A stretch of DNA of 53,208 nt. It comes from Planctomycetota bacterium (GTDB taxonomy: Bacteria > Planctomycetota > Phycisphaerae > SM23-33). The position numbers were made by a program, and so were the translations under genes. This document shows, piece by piece, positions 33,421 to 42,743 of the stretch. The notes beneath the pieces were generated by a model. The model was given only the letters and a program-made list of their open reading frames with translations, had not been told where the DNA came from and did no database searches. The first letter of the stretch is position 1, and each line of letters begins with the position of its first letter. The stretch lies in the NCBI GenBank assembly GCA_012729725.1, contig JAAYCO010000075.1, forward strand, positions 1-53,208. Reading direction: 5' to 3'.

Positions 33421-35604
33421 ATGAGCCAGACGAACATGCGGAAGACAGCCATCAGCGCCATAGCGCGGAATGTTGTGACGGGCGGCAAGATTGACTACTG
33501 CTCAAAGCCGATCAAGGAAGTGTTCGGCGAGCACGTGTTCAACGAGGAGCAGCGCCGCCAGCGGCTTCCCAAGAACGTCTACAAGGTGCTCCAGAAGACC
33601 ATCCAGGCCGGCGAAGAGCTGGATCCATCCATCGCCGATGCGGTTGCGGTGGCCATGAAGGACTGGGCCATCGAACACGGTGCGACGCACTACACGCACT
33701 GGTTCCAGCCTATGACGGGCCTGACGGCGGAAAAGCACGACAGCTTTCTATCACCAACGCCCGAAGGCGGCGCAATCGCCGAATTCAGCGGCAAGGAGCT
33801 TGTGCGCGGCGAGCCAGACGCAAGCAGTTTTCCCTCGGGCGGGCTCAGGGCGACCTTCGAGGCCAGGGGATATACGGCATGGGATCCGTCCAGCCCCGCC
33901 TTCATCCTGGATAACCCGAACGGCGCAACGCTGGTAATACCCACGATGTTCGTCAGTTGGACCGGCGACGCGCTGGACAAAAAGACGCCGCTGCTGCGGT
34001 CGATCGAGGCGCTGAACAAGCAGGCCCTGCGGGTGCTCAAGCTGTTCAATAATCCCGCAAAGCGCGTCTGCACGACGGTCGGCGCCGAACAGGAATACTT
34101 CCTCATCGACAAGAACTTCTTCTTCGCCCGTCCCGACCTGCTTACTTGCGGCAGGACGCTCCTCGGCGCCAAGCCGCCCAAGGGCCAGGAGCTTGAAGAC
34201 CAGTACTTCGGCAGCATCCCCGACCGCGTTCTGGCGATCATGGCCGAGATGGAATACGAATTGATGCGCCTGGGCGTGCCGATCAAGACGCGGCACAACG
34301 AGGTTGCCCCAGGGCAGTATGAAATCGCCCCCATCTTCGAGGAGGCCAATCTTGCCTCCGATCATCAGATGCTCGTGATGGAGGTGCTTCGCAAGAGCGC
34401 CAACAAGTACGGCATGACCTGCCTGATGCACGAAAAACCCTTTGCGGGCATCAACGGCAGTGGAAAGCACAACAACTGGTCGATGTGCACCGACACCGGC
34501 GAGAACCTGCTTAACCCCGGCGACACGCCGCACGCAAACGCGCAGTTCCTTGTGTTCTGTTCAGCAGTCTGCCGGGCGGTGTTCATGCACGGCGCTCTGC
34601 TGAGGCTTTCGGTCTCCAGCGCGTCAAACGATCATCGACTTGGCGCAAACGAAGCGCCGCCTGCCATTATCAGCATCTACCTGGGCGAACAGCTCTCCGA
34701 CATCTTCCATCAACTGGAAACCGGAAAGCCCAAGTCCTCACGCAACGGCGGCGACATCGAGATCGGCCTGACTATGCTGCCGAAAATCCCGCGCGACGCC
34801 GGCGACCGCAACAGAACCAGCCCGTTCGCATTCACCGGAAACAAGTTCGAGTTTCGCGCGGTTGGATCAAGCCAGTCCATTGCCGGACCCAACACGGTTC
34901 TTAACACCATCGTCGCCGAGTCGCTCGATTACATCGCCGACCGCCTCGAAGCCATGATGAAAACCGGCGACGACATTAACGCCGCGCTTCAAAAGCTCAT
35001 GCCCGAGATGGTCAGAGAGTTCAAACCCATCCTGTTCGACGGCGACAACTACACTGTCGAGTGGCAGGAGGAGGCCAAGCGCCGCGGCCTGCCCAACCTG
35101 AGCAACAGCGTCGACGGCATCGTCCAGGCGACCACCAAAGACTCCCTCAGTCTGTTCACCAAGTACAAGGTGTACTCGAAGCGTGAACTGCACAGTCGGC
35201 AGGATATTTTGCTTGAGAATTACAGCAAAGCCATCAATATAGAAGCACTTACGTTGGCTATGATGTGCAGAACCATGGTTCTGCCCGCCGCCGTGCGTTG
35301 GCAGAAGGATTTTGCAGGCGCCCTGACTGCGATGAAGTCGGCGGGTATTGAATCGCCGGCGCAGGTCAAGACGCTTGACAAGCTTTCCAAGACCATCGCC
35401 GAGTTTATCGAGAGCGTCGAGGCGCTTGACGATATCGTGGCTCACCAGCCGCATGACGGCGTGCTTGAGCACGCGAAGTACCAGCGAGACGTGGTGCTGC
35501 CCGCCATGGGCGCCACCCGCGTTCTTGCCGACAAACTTGAGCTTATGGTTGACGACGGCTACTGGCCGCTGCCGACCTACCGCGAGATGCTGTTCATTCG
35601 CTGA
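33421..35604 (+). CDS. glnN: glutamine synthetase type III
   Basis: The 727-residue length and the N-terminal [18 protein letters not shown] mark the GSIII family, which is much longer than GSI. The [19 protein letters not shown] stretch is diagnostic. Metal- and substrate-site segments include [30 protein letters not shown] and [18 protein letters not shown]. The enzyme makes glutamine from glutamate, ammonia and ATP as a dodecamer. AAAGGA lies seven bases before the ATG. Upstream are a strong promoter and a leader hairpin. sppA follows after 49 bp. Confidence 0.96.
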   Translation: MSQTNMRKTAISAIARNVVTGGKIDYCSKPIKEVFGEHVFNEEQRRQRLPKNVYKVLQKTIQAGEELDPSIADAVAVAMKDWAIEHGATHYTHWFQPMTGLTAEKHDSFLSPTPEGGAIAEFSGKELVRGEPDASSFPSGGLRATFEARGYTAWDPSSPAFILDNPNGATLVIPTMFVSWTGDALDKKTPLLRSIEALNKQALRVLKLFNNPAKRVCTTVGAEQEYFLIDKNFFFARPDLLTCGRTLLGAKPPKGQELEDQYFGSIPDRVLAIMAEMEYELMRLGVPIKTRHNEVAPGQYEIAPIFEEANLASDHQMLVMEVLRKSANKYGMTCLMHEKPFAGINGSGKHNNWSMCTDTGENLLNPGDTPHANAQFLVFCSAVCRAVFMHGALLRLSVSSASNDHRLGANEAPPAIISIYLGEQLSDIFHQLETGKPKSSRNGGDIEIGLTMLPKIPRDAGDRNRTSPFAFTGNKFEFRAVGSSQSIAGPNTVLNTIVAESLDYIADRLEAMMKTGDDINAALQKLMPEMVREFKPILFDGDNYTVEWQEEAKRRGLPNLSNSVDGIVQATTKDSLSLFTKYKVYSKRELHSRQDILLENYSKAINIEALTLAMMCRTMVLPAAVRWQKDFAGALTAMKSAGIESPAQVKTLDKLSKTIAEFIESVEALDDIVAHQPHDGVLEHAKYQRDVVLPAMGATRVLADKLELMVDDGYWPLPTYREMLFIR

Positions 35605-35653
35605 GTTGCCCAAAGTAGCGGCGACTGGCGAAGGATCATGAAAAGGAACTATG

Positions 35654-36706
35654 ATGACCGAAAACCAGCCGCCGCAGGAACAAGTGCCGCCACCGCCACC
35701 GCCGCAGCAGTACCAGTATCCGCCGCCGCCGTGGTGGGTGAAGCAGCCCAGGCCGTCGCTGTTTCGCCGCATCGCCAGGTTCTTTTTCGTGGCAGTGTTC
35801 ATTCTGTCGATCCTGATGAACATCCATCTTGGCATGCTGCTCGGCGGGCGTATGGGCCGGCTGAGCACCAGGGTCGTCACATCCGGCGACCCCAAGCAGC
35901 AGGTCGCCGTCTTCGAGATATCCGGCATGATCGACGACCGCCTTGCCGAGACTTTCGGCTTGTTCTACGAGACGGTCCGAGACACCGACGCCATCAAGGC
36001 AGTCGTGCTTCGAGTTGATTCGGGCGGCGGCGGCATCGGCGCCAGCGACCGTATCCACGGCCTGGTTGTCAAGATCAAGAACGATCTCAACAAGCCCGTT
36101 GTCGTCACCATGGGCTCCGCAGCCGCCAGCGGGGGGTATTATGTCTCCGCGCCCGCCGATTCCATTTTCGCCGAACCCGCGACCATCACCGGAAGCATCG
36201 GCGTGATCGCGATGTGGCCCGTCATCAACGGCCTGCTGGACAAGATCGGCGTGGACGTGATCACCATGCGCTCCACCGATTCGCAGGAATGGAAGGCCCG
36301 CCACTTCAACGCCGTCGAACCCCCCAGCGAGAAGGTTCTGGCGGACATAACGAAGATACTTGACTCGTTCCAGGCCAGGTTCGAGAGCATCGTCCGCGAG
36401 GGCAGGGGCTCTCGTCTGAACGTCAACGGCGAGGCGCCCAAGGGCGGCCAGTCGCCGCTGAACGGTCAGGTCTTTTTGGCCGACGAGGCGCTGAAACTTG
36501 GCCTGATCGACAAAATCGGCTACGCCGGCGACGCCTATGCCCTTGCCGCCCAGTTGGCCAATCTGAGCCGGCCGCAGGTGACGCGCTATTCCCGCCAGGC
36601 CGGACTGCGCGATCTGTTCGCCTCCGAAGCATCCGCCGGGCTGAACCTCAAGGCGCTCGATCCGATGGCCTCGCCCCGCATAATGATGTTGTGGCGGGCG
36701 CAGTAA
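35654..36706 (+). CDS. sppA: signal peptide peptidase SppA-like S49 protease
   Basis: The roughly 350-residue protein has a Pro/Gln-rich cytosolic start, one membrane anchor (FFFVAVFILSILMNIHLGMLL) and a single S49 protease domain. The nucleophile is the Ser in SAAASGGYYVS, and GSIGVI follows. The Lys in SQEWKARHF is the likely dyad lysine, with a three-residue shift relative to the Bacillus enzyme. It should degrade cleaved signal peptides at the membrane. An ATG at 35651 immediately precedes the chosen start, but AAAAGGA is better spaced for 35654. Confidence 0.9.
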   Translation: MTENQPPQEQVPPPPPPQQYQYPPPPWWVKQPRPSLFRRIARFFFVAVFILSILMNIHLGMLLGGRMGRLSTRVVTSGDPKQQVAVFEISGMIDDRLAETFGLFYETVRDTDAIKAVVLRVDSGGGGIGASDRIHGLVVKIKNDLNKPVVVTMGSAAASGGYYVSAPADSIFAEPATITGSIGVIAMWPVINGLLDKIGVDVITMRSTDSQEWKARHFNAVEPPSEKVLADITKILDSFQARFESIVREGRGSRLNVNGEAPKGGQSPLNGQVFLADEALKLGLIDKIGYAGDAYALAAQLANLSRPQVTRYSRQAGLRDLFASEASAGLNLKALDPMASPRIMMLWRAQ

Positions 36707-36725
36707 ACGCTGTATTCTTGGCTGC

Positions 36726-38975
36726 GTGAAGTGGTGGCGTAACATTGCATCCGTCGCGGCATGCATCATCTGCATGCAGCAGGCGCTGATCGCCGCCCCG
36801 GCCGGCGCATGGCCCGGCGCGGGCGATGTGGGCCGCGCAATCGAAAAGGGCAGGGCTTTCCTGCTCTCGTCCATCGACGATGACGGCGCGGTGCGCGACG
36901 AGCCAGCCGTAGACGATCTTCGTTACGGCGAAAGAACCGCGGCCGCGGTTTACGCGCTGATTTCCGCGGGCGTCGATCCATCCGAGAAGACGCTCGCGCG
37001 GGCGATAGCGTTTCTCAACAAGGCGAATCTCAAGACGACCATCGGCGTCTCTTTTCGCGCCTGCGCTATGGCGCAGATTGCCGATGAAACCGTCGCCATT
37101 CCCCTTCTTCGCAAGGATGTTGACTGGCTGCGAGGCGCGTGCGACGAACAGGGCGGCTACGGCATGTTGTCTGGCGCCGACGGCGAGCAGGTCAGCGACA
37201 ATCTCAACACGCAGATGGCGATGATGGCCTTGGCGGCGGCCGCGGGAAGGGGCATCCAACTGCCGCAGGATTTCTGGCGAAAGGTCGAGCGCTACTGGGT
37301 TTCCCAGCAGCAGGGCGACGGCGGATGGGCGTACAGGATGCGCGAGGCAAGGGGCGCGCGGAGTTACGGATCCATGACGGCAGGGGCGCTTGCCTCGCTG
37401 CTGATATGCCGCGATTACGTGCAGCGCGAAGAAATTCTCGCCGGCAGGCCCACCGGGCAGGACAAGCACATCAGCGCCGGCACGAAGTGGCTGGTTGACA
37501 ATTTCAGCGTGACGGAGAATCCCGGCATCGGGCACAACCGTCTGTATCAGTATCTCCTGTCGATCAAGCGGTTCGCGCTTGCCGGCGGAAGGAAGTACAT
37601 CGGCGGTAGAAACTGGTACGACGAGGGCGCCAGGGAACTGCTCATAAGGCAGAACGACGACGGCAGTTGGGGCTACTACCCGCAAGTCATTATGGAATCT
37701 TCGCTGGCGTTGATGTTCCTGGGCCAGGGTGGCCAGCCAATCCTGATGAACAAGCTGCAATACGCCGGGCGATGGAACGCCCGCCCGCGAGATGCGGCGA
37801 ACCTGGTCCACTGGATGTCGCTGAACTTCGAGAGCAAGGGCAGTTGGCAGGTGGTTGATCCGCAGTCGGATCTTGCCGATCTGCACGACGCTCCGCTTCT
37901 GTACATTTCCGGCGCGGGTCCGTTTGAGATGAGCGACGAGCAGGTCGAGAAGCTTCGCACGTACGTGCTGCAGGGCGGAACCATCCTCAGTGAATCGGCA
38001 GCTAACAACGGCGACTTCACGCTGGACATGCAGAAGCTAAGCCGGCGGCTGTTCCCGGATTTCCCTCTCAAGCGCCTGGATGACAACCACCAGCTTTACA
38101 CCGCCTATTTCCGCCCGGAGGTTCGCCCCGGGCTTCTGGCTGTGGACAACGGCGTCCGGCTGCTGCTGGTTCACAGCCCGCGCGAACTCTCGCTGGCGCT
38201 GCAACTTGCCGAAGATGGCTCACGCCCGTGGTTCGAACTGGTGACCAACATCCATTTCTTCTCGACCGACAAGGCGGGCATGCGCGACAGGACCTCCCGC
38301 GATTCCTGGGGCCAGGTCGGCGATTTCGAGCCGACAGTGACGATTCGCGCAGCCAGGATCAGGTTCGATGGCAACTGGAACCCCGAACCGCTGGCCATGC
38401 GCCGCCTTGAACTGCACCTTGCCCGCCTGCATCAGGCGAAACTCGTGGTGCAAGAGGTGGAGATCGCGGCCCTGCATGCCCCTTCGCATCACGTGGCCGT
38501 GATGACGGGCACGGGACCGTTCGAGCTTGACGACGTCCAGCGCGAGGCGCTGGCGGAGTACCTTCGCCTGGGCGGAAGACTTGTCGTGGACTCGGCAGGC
38601 GGCGGAAACGAGTTCAGCGAGTGCGTGCGCAAATACATTCTGCCGCTGTGCGACAGAACCGGGCCCGTTTCGCCGGACCACAGCGTTTACAGCCTTCCGG
38701 TGAAGATAGAGTCCGTTGCGTTCCGCCGAGCCTACGCCCAGGCGCTTGGCGACAAGTCGCGCGAGCCGAGGCTCATCGGCGGCCAGTTGAACGGCAGGCT
38801 TGCGGTGGTCTTCAGCCCTGAAGACATCACCGGCGCTCTTGTTGGCGAAGGCGGGTTCAACATCCGAGGATACAATCACGACTCGGCGGTCAGGTTAATG
38901 ACCAACCTGCTATGGCCGTGGCGGGACCAACCCGTTGTGCAAGTTGACGTTATCAAGCCGTTGATGGGCAGATGA
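36726..38975 (+). CDS. secreted DUF4159 protein with prenyltransferase-like helical toroid
   Basis: The 749-residue protein has a signal peptide. Residues 30-350 form alpha-alpha hairpin repeats of the prenyltransferase/squalene-cyclase type (DGGWAYRM and NDDGSWGYYPQ are typical repeat turns). Then come two DUF4159-like domains, each starting with a strand and a GPFE-type motif: YISGAGPFEMSDEQVEKLR near 400 and TGTGPFELDDVQREALAEY near 600. Each is followed by a GGxxxxES or GGxxVVDS strand. No catalytic Asp box is obvious, so a binding or structural role in the periplasm is more likely. The start is GTG, 19 bp after sppA. Confidence 0.75.
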   Translation: MKWWRNIASVAACIICMQQALIAAPAGAWPGAGDVGRAIEKGRAFLLSSIDDDGAVRDEPAVDDLRYGERTAAAVYALISAGVDPSEKTLARAIAFLNKANLKTTIGVSFRACAMAQIADETVAIPLLRKDVDWLRGACDEQGGYGMLSGADGEQVSDNLNTQMAMMALAAAAGRGIQLPQDFWRKVERYWVSQQQGDGGWAYRMREARGARSYGSMTAGALASLLICRDYVQREEILAGRPTGQDKHISAGTKWLVDNFSVTENPGIGHNRLYQYLLSIKRFALAGGRKYIGGRNWYDEGARELLIRQNDDGSWGYYPQVIMESSLALMFLGQGGQPILMNKLQYAGRWNARPRDAANLVHWMSLNFESKGSWQVVDPQSDLADLHDAPLLYISGAGPFEMSDEQVEKLRTYVLQGGTILSESAANNGDFTLDMQKLSRRLFPDFPLKRLDDNHQLYTAYFRPEVRPGLLAVDNGVRLLLVHSPRELSLALQLAEDGSRPWFELVTNIHFFSTDKAGMRDRTSRDSWGQVGDFEPTVTIRAARIRFDGNWNPEPLAMRRLELHLARLHQAKLVVQEVEIAALHAPSHHVAVMTGTGPFELDDVQREALAEYLRLGGRLVVDSAGGGNEFSECVRKYILPLCDRTGPVSPDHSVYSLPVKIESVAFRRAYAQALGDKSREPRLIGGQLNGRLAVVFSPEDITGALVGEGGFNIRGYNHDSAVRLMTNLLWPWRDQPVVQVDVIKPLMGR

Positions 38976-38995
38976 ACAGTCCGGCTGCGGCGGAC

Positions 38996-39069
<74 letters not shown>

Positions 39070-39081
39070 GCAATTCCAACG

Positions 39082-39109
39082 CTACTATTCTTGTCGCCGG
39101 GGCGGTCAA
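39082..39109 (-). promoter_or_regulatory. possible promoter of tRNA-Arg
   Basis: On the minus strand TTGACC (39109-39104) precedes TAGTAG (39087-39082) with a 16-bp spacer, and transcription would start a few bases before the tRNA. The -10 match is weak. Confidence 0.4.
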
Positions 39110-39210
39110 AGTCAACCATATTGGAAAGCCCGGGCCGGCGGACTGGATTGAAGAGCAGCCGTGCCGAGCCTTGGGGCGAATGATGGTGGCGTTTTCAGTT
39201 ACCGGCTGAA

Positions 39211-39239
39211 TTGTGTTTGGCGTGTGGTTTCGCTAGACT
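39211..39239 (+). promoter_or_regulatory. promoter of the UVR-motif gene
   Basis: TTGTGT (39211-39216) and TAGACT (39234-39239) are 17 bp apart, and the ATG follows 16 bases after the -10 box. Confidence 0.5.
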
Positions 39240-39255
39240 TAGATCAGAGGCGTTT

Positions 39256-40077
39256 ATGAGTCTGGACATCAGCGAGCTACTGAAAAATTGGCCGTATGAG
39301 CCCGGGCAGGTCACCGCCAGGCGGATACGCGGCGACGACGGCAAGGACAAGATCCAGCTGCGCCTCGACCTGGGCATCTACCAGATGGAAGTGGCCGGCC
39401 GGCCCGACGGTCAACGACCCTACGAGTGCGAATCGCTGCTTGAACATTTCCAGAACGAACTTGCCGTCTACCGCCGCAAGCACGGAACCGACGAAGGCTT
39501 CGCCGTTGACGATCGCAACTGCGAGCTGCTGCGGGCCGAGGCGTCGATGTATTATCACAGATACCTGGCAATGTTCATACTTGAAGATTTCGACGCCGTC
39601 GAGCGCGACACGATGCACAACATCGGCGTGATGGACTTCTGCGCCGCATTCGCCGGCAGCGAAGCTGACCGCGCACAGATGGAGCAATACCGCCCGTACG
39701 TCCTGATGATGCACACCAGGTCGCAGGCGCTGAAGGCGTACCGCGGACGCAGCGTCCGGGCGGCCCTGTACGCCGTGCGCACCGGAATGCAGCGAATCCG
39801 CGAGTTTTACCGCCAGGGCGGCATGGAAAAACACGCTGTGGAACAGACCAGCGAACTTGTCATCCTGGGCGCGATGGCCAGGGAAATCGAAAGCCGCCTT
39901 CCTGTGGACCCGACGGCCAGGATTCGCCAGGATCTCAAAAGGGCCGTGCGCGAAGAAAGATACGAAGACGCTGCCCAACTGCGCGACCGGCTCAAGGAAT
40001 TCCGCCAGAAGAGCGCCGCCAAGTCGTCTGTTGTCTCATCTGAGGACGACGAGTCCAACGCCGACAAAGAGCCCTAA
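39256..40077 (+). CDS. UVR-motif protein of unknown function
   Basis: The 273-residue protein has no recognised fold in its first 200 residues, which begin with SLDISELLKNWPYEPGQVTARR. Near the C-terminus is a UvrB/UvrC-type motif: a charged helix pair with RIRQDLKRAVREERYEDAAQ and LRDRLKEF. That motif mediates protein contact in UvrB, UvrC and McsA. An acidic Ser-rich tail follows. GAGG lies five bases before the ATG and a promoter 16 bases before it. No uvr, clp or mcs gene is adjacent, so a repair or protein-quality role is only a guess. Confidence 0.65.
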   Translation: MSLDISELLKNWPYEPGQVTARRIRGDDGKDKIQLRLDLGIYQMEVAGRPDGQRPYECESLLEHFQNELAVYRRKHGTDEGFAVDDRNCELLRAEASMYYHRYLAMFILEDFDAVERDTMHNIGVMDFCAAFAGSEADRAQMEQYRPYVLMMHTRSQALKAYRGRSVRAALYAVRTGMQRIREFYRQGGMEKHAVEQTSELVILGAMAREIESRLPVDPTARIRQDLKRAVREERYEDAAQLRDRLKEFRQKSAAKSSVVSSEDDESNADKEP

Positions 40078-40112
40078 GCCGCCGCCATCTGCTGTGCATG
40101 TTCTGCAGATTC

Positions 40113-40141
40113 TTGCCCCCCGCCTGTCCGGCGGGTATTAT
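40113..40141 (+). promoter_or_regulatory. promoter of the thiC riboswitch transcript
   Basis: TTGCCC (40113-40118) and TATTAT (40136-40141) are 17 bp apart, placing the start of transcription at the riboswitch P1 stem. The spacer itself is a dyad, CCCGCC-TGTCC-GGCGGG (40119-40135), which may bind a regulator or only overlap by chance. Confidence 0.65.
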
Positions 40142-40150
40142 TCCACATGG

Positions 40151-40239
40151 TTTGCTAGGGGCGTCCGAAAGGACTGAGAAGACCCTTGGAACCTGATCGG
40201 TGAATCCCGCATGCGGGGTGAGCCGCGTAGGAAAGCAAA
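40151..40239 (+). ncRNA. TPP riboswitch (THI element)
   Basis: Conserved core elements are present in order: CTGAGA (40174-40179), CCCTTGGAACCTGATC (40183-40198) and GTAGGAAAGC (40227-40236). P1 is closed by TTTGCT (40151-40156) with AGCAAA (40234-40239). A CCCGCATGCGGG hairpin (40206-40217) forms the variable arm. It binds thiamine diphosphate and sits 76 bases before thiC, which it should repress when TPP is abundant. Confidence 0.95.
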
Positions 40240-40276
40240 CCGGCAGTGCAAGTCCCGCTTTCATCGCCGGTTGCTT
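40233..40276 (+). promoter_or_regulatory. alternative stem of the TPP riboswitch expression platform
   Basis: AAGCAAACCGGC (40233-40244) can pair with GCCGGTTGCTT (40266-40276) through 11 pairs with one bulged A. It uses the 3' strand of P1, so the two structures exclude each other. No T-tract follows, which argues for control of translation or Rho access rather than an intrinsic terminator. Confidence 0.55.
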
Positions 40277-40314
40277 GTGTTCACCACCGCGTATGCTTTG
40301 AAAGAGGTGCTTGC

Positions 40315-41613
40315 ATGACTCAGCTTGAACAGGCCCGCCGGGGCGTTATCTCGCCCCAGATGCAGCGGGTGGCCCAGCGCGAAAACCTGCCTGCCGAAAC
40401 AATCCGCGATGAACTTGCAGCCGGAAGGCTGGTTATCCCCGCCAACAAACGCCATGTTGAAGGCGCCGGCGGCCCGATCAAGCTTGACCCGTGCGGCATC
40501 GGCAGGGCGCTGACCACCAAAATCAACGCCAACATCGGCGCATCGCCCGACAGCAGTTGCAGCCAGCAGGAACTGGTCAAACTGAACTGGGCCGTTAAGT
40601 TCGGCGCCGATGCGGTGATGGATCTTTCCACCGGCGGCGACCTTGACGCCATCCGATGCAACCTGATCGCCAACTCGGCTGTGCCGATTGGAACCGTTCC
40701 GATCTACTCGATGATCGTCGGAAAGTCGGTCGAAGACCTGACGCACAAGGACATCCTCGACACCGTGCGAAAACAGGCTGCCCAGGGCGTGGATTTCTTT
40801 ACGATACACGCGGGGTTGCTCAGGAAGCATTTGCCGCTGGCCGGCAAGCGCAAGATGGGCATTGTCTCTCGCGGCGGCAGCTTGCTGGCCAAGTGGATGG
40901 TGCATCACAACCGGCAGAACCCCATGTACGATCTGTTCGACGAGATCAGCGGCATCATGCACGAGTACGATGTCGCATTCAGCCTTGGGGATGGTTTGCG
41001 TCCCGGCTGCCTGGCCGACGCCAGCGACGACGCGCAGTTCGCTGAGCTGGACGTCCTTGGCGAACTGGTGCAGCGTGCCAGAAAGTTCGGCGTGCAGGCG
41101 ATGGTTGAAGGTCCGGGCCACGTGCCGTTCGATCAAATCGAGATGAACATGAAGCGGCAGCAGACCGTCTGCGACGGCGCGCCGTTCTACGTGCTTGGCC
41201 CCATCGTCACCGATGCGTTCCCCGGCTACGACCACATCACATCGGCGATCGGCGCAACGGCAGCGGCGTTCCACGGGGCGAGTTTCCTGTGTTATGTGAC
41301 GCCCGCCGAGCATCTGGCGCTGCCCACGCCCGAGGATGTGAAGCAGGGCTGCATCGCTTACAAGATCGCCGCTCATGCCGCCGATGTGGCCCGCGGCCTC
41401 GCGGGCGCGCGAGACTGGGACGACAGCGTTTCGGATGCACGCGCCAGCTTCGACTGGCAGAAGCAGTTCGAGCTGGTCTTCGATTCGCAGAACGCCAAAG
41501 CCATCAGGGCCAGGGATATCAAGGACCACAGCGAGTATTGTTCGATGTGCGGCAAGGACTGGTGCGCGGTGCGAATAAGCAAGGAACTGAAGGAGCAGAT
41601 GAAATTGCAGTAG
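40315..41613 (+). CDS. thiC: phosphomethylpyrimidine synthase
   Basis: The 432-residue radical-SAM enzyme converts aminoimidazole ribotide to the thiamine pyrimidine. The C-terminal 4Fe-4S motif is CSMCGKDWC (C-x2-C-x4-C). Other family stretches are IGTVPIYSMIVGK, SLGDGLRPGCLADASDDAQF and EGPGHVPFDQIEMN. AAAGAGG (40301-40307) precedes the ATG at 40315. The upstream in-frame extension is discarded because it begins inside the riboswitch expression platform. It is controlled by the TPP riboswitch upstream. Confidence 0.96.
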   Translation: MTQLEQARRGVISPQMQRVAQRENLPAETIRDELAAGRLVIPANKRHVEGAGGPIKLDPCGIGRALTTKINANIGASPDSSCSQQELVKLNWAVKFGADAVMDLSTGGDLDAIRCNLIANSAVPIGTVPIYSMIVGKSVEDLTHKDILDTVRKQAAQGVDFFTIHAGLLRKHLPLAGKRKMGIVSRGGSLLAKWMVHHNRQNPMYDLFDEISGIMHEYDVAFSLGDGLRPGCLADASDDAQFAELDVLGELVQRARKFGVQAMVEGPGHVPFDQIEMNMKRQQTVCDGAPFYVLGPIVTDAFPGYDHITSAIGATAAAFHGASFLCYVTPAEHLALPTPEDVKQGCIAYKIAAHAADVARGLAGARDWDDSVSDARASFDWQKQFELVFDSQNAKAIRARDIKDHSEYCSMCGKDWCAVRISKELKEQMKLQ

Positions 41614-41615
41614 TT

Positions 41616-42128
41616 TTACTGCGTGTTCCTGGTTCGTGCTGGTTGGGGAATGTATCCGGCAAGCACCTTTGCCGCCGACTGAAGATCGGTCGAAAGCCCA
41701 TCCAGTTCGCTTCGCATCGAGCGGCGCGTGGTTTCTTCGAGCGATGTGAAGCACATCTGCGCGACGGCGATGGTTTCCTGACCGTCGAGCCGCAGCGGGG
41801 GAGCAGTCACTACTGGCACGCCTGCGGTCCCGTCGGGGTCGGCGCCGGTGCTTCGGAAAACCGTAGCCCACAAAGCGACAGCCGCAATGATAATCGCCGC
41901 AGCCGCAAGCGCCGGCCGCCACAGTGGCCAAACCACGCGATGCGCAAAGGCCGGGCGATGGGCGACAGTCGCCGCCTGATCGCTCAATTCAGCCCCGAGC
42001 AGCAGGATATTCTGCCAGAATTCCCTGCACCGGTCGCACTTGTTGATGTGCCGCCGAAGCGAGCGCGACACGTCGCGCCCGTTATCAAGGGCGGCGGAGA
42101 TTTGAAACTGTCTGATTCGGCACAACAT
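41616..42128 (-). CDS. membrane-anchored anti-sigma factor with zinc-finger motif
   Basis: The 170-residue protein has an N-terminal H-x3-C-x2-C motif (RRHINKCDRC) typical of zinc anti-sigma domains. One membrane helix (ALAAAAIIIAAVALWATVF) and an extracytoplasmic tail with Thr/Gln-rich sequence follow. It starts 15 bp after the stop of the ECF sigma gene, so it is the likely cognate anti-sigma factor. AGAGGA is well spaced for the ATG at 42128 and too close for that at 42134. It is convergent with thiC, only 2 bp away. Confidence 0.78.
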   Translation of the reverse strand: MLCRIRQFQISAALDNGRDVSRSLRRHINKCDRCREFWQNILLLGAELSDQAATVAHRPAFAHRVVWPLWRPALAAAAIIIAAVALWATVFRSTGADPDGTAGVPVVTAPPLRLDGQETIAVAQMCFTSLEETTRRSMRSELDGLSTDLQSAAKVLAGYIPQPARTRNTQ

Positions 42129-42143
42129 GGTCATTCCTCTGGT

Positions 42144-42743
42144 TCAATCCGGCCTTTCGACAAACTGCCGCATTTGGGGACATCGTAACAGCACCTGCCT
42201 GGCCCTGAAAAGCATCACTCTTGCGTGGTTTTCGCTGATTCCCATTTCCTTGGCGACCTGCCTGATGGGCATGTCCATTCCGTGCCTGAGCCACAACGCG
42301 CCGTACTGACGTTCGTTAAGCGCCTCTTTCGCCGCCAGCCAGATCGACGGCCCGTCGTCGTCGGTCTTCGCTTGAGCGGCCGGAACATCTTCAACCTCTG
42401 CCTCCCGCGACGGTTGAAGCCGCCGCTTGCCGGCGTTGAAACTGTTCAGGGCTACGTTCCTGGCCACGGTGAACAGCCAAGGGGCGAAGGGCCTATGAAA
42501 ATCATATCTATCTAAATTGGTCCAAACTTTCAACAGCGTTTCCTGGCGGACATCTTCAATGTCATGCCTGCCGCAACGTTTCGCCAGAAAGCGCTCAAGG
42601 ACCGCCATATGACGGTCCATGAGCACCCTGAACGCTTCCGCCCCGCCCAGTTGCGAACGCCTGGCCAGTTCTTCCGCGCTCATATCGCAAAGCGGGCCTG
42701 ACGATTCATCGTCGGAAGGGCTATTGTTCGACCTTGATTTCAA
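42144..42743 (-). CDS. ECF-type RNA polymerase sigma factor
   Basis: The protein carries sigma region 2 (LARRSQLGGAEAFRVLMDRH, DIEDVRQETLLKVWTNLDRY, FAPWLFTVARNVALNSF). An acidic linker and sigma region 4 (ALWLRHGMDMPIRQVAKEMG, ISENHARVMLFRARQVLL) follow. The longest form starts with TTG at 42743, with GAGG nine bases upstream, and has 199 residues. An ATG at 42683 would give 179 residues, closer to the usual ECF start. It overlaps the end of the secreted-protein gene by 23 bp and precedes the anti-sigma gene. Confidence 0.88.
   Translation of the reverse strand: MKSRSNNSPSDDESSGPLCDMSAEELARRSQLGGAEAFRVLMDRHMAVLERFLAKRCGRHDIEDVRQETLLKVWTNLDRYDFHRPFAPWLFTVARNVALNSFNAGKRRLQPSREAEVEDVPAAQAKTDDDGPSIWLAAKEALNERQYGALWLRHGMDMPIRQVAKEMGISENHARVMLFRARQVLLRCPQMRQFVERPD

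Noticed and set aside
39211-39255. Upstream start of the UVR-motif gene
   Set aside because: The extra codons coincide with the predicted promoter, and GAGG fits the ATG at 39256.
40246-40314. N-terminal extension of ThiC from an upstream in-frame ATG
   Set aside because: It lies inside the riboswitch expression platform, while AAAGAGG is properly placed for the ATG at 40315.
40261-41931. 556-codon open frame on the minus strand
   Set aside because: It runs antisense through thiC and its Fe-S motif; thiC is certain, so this is a shadow.
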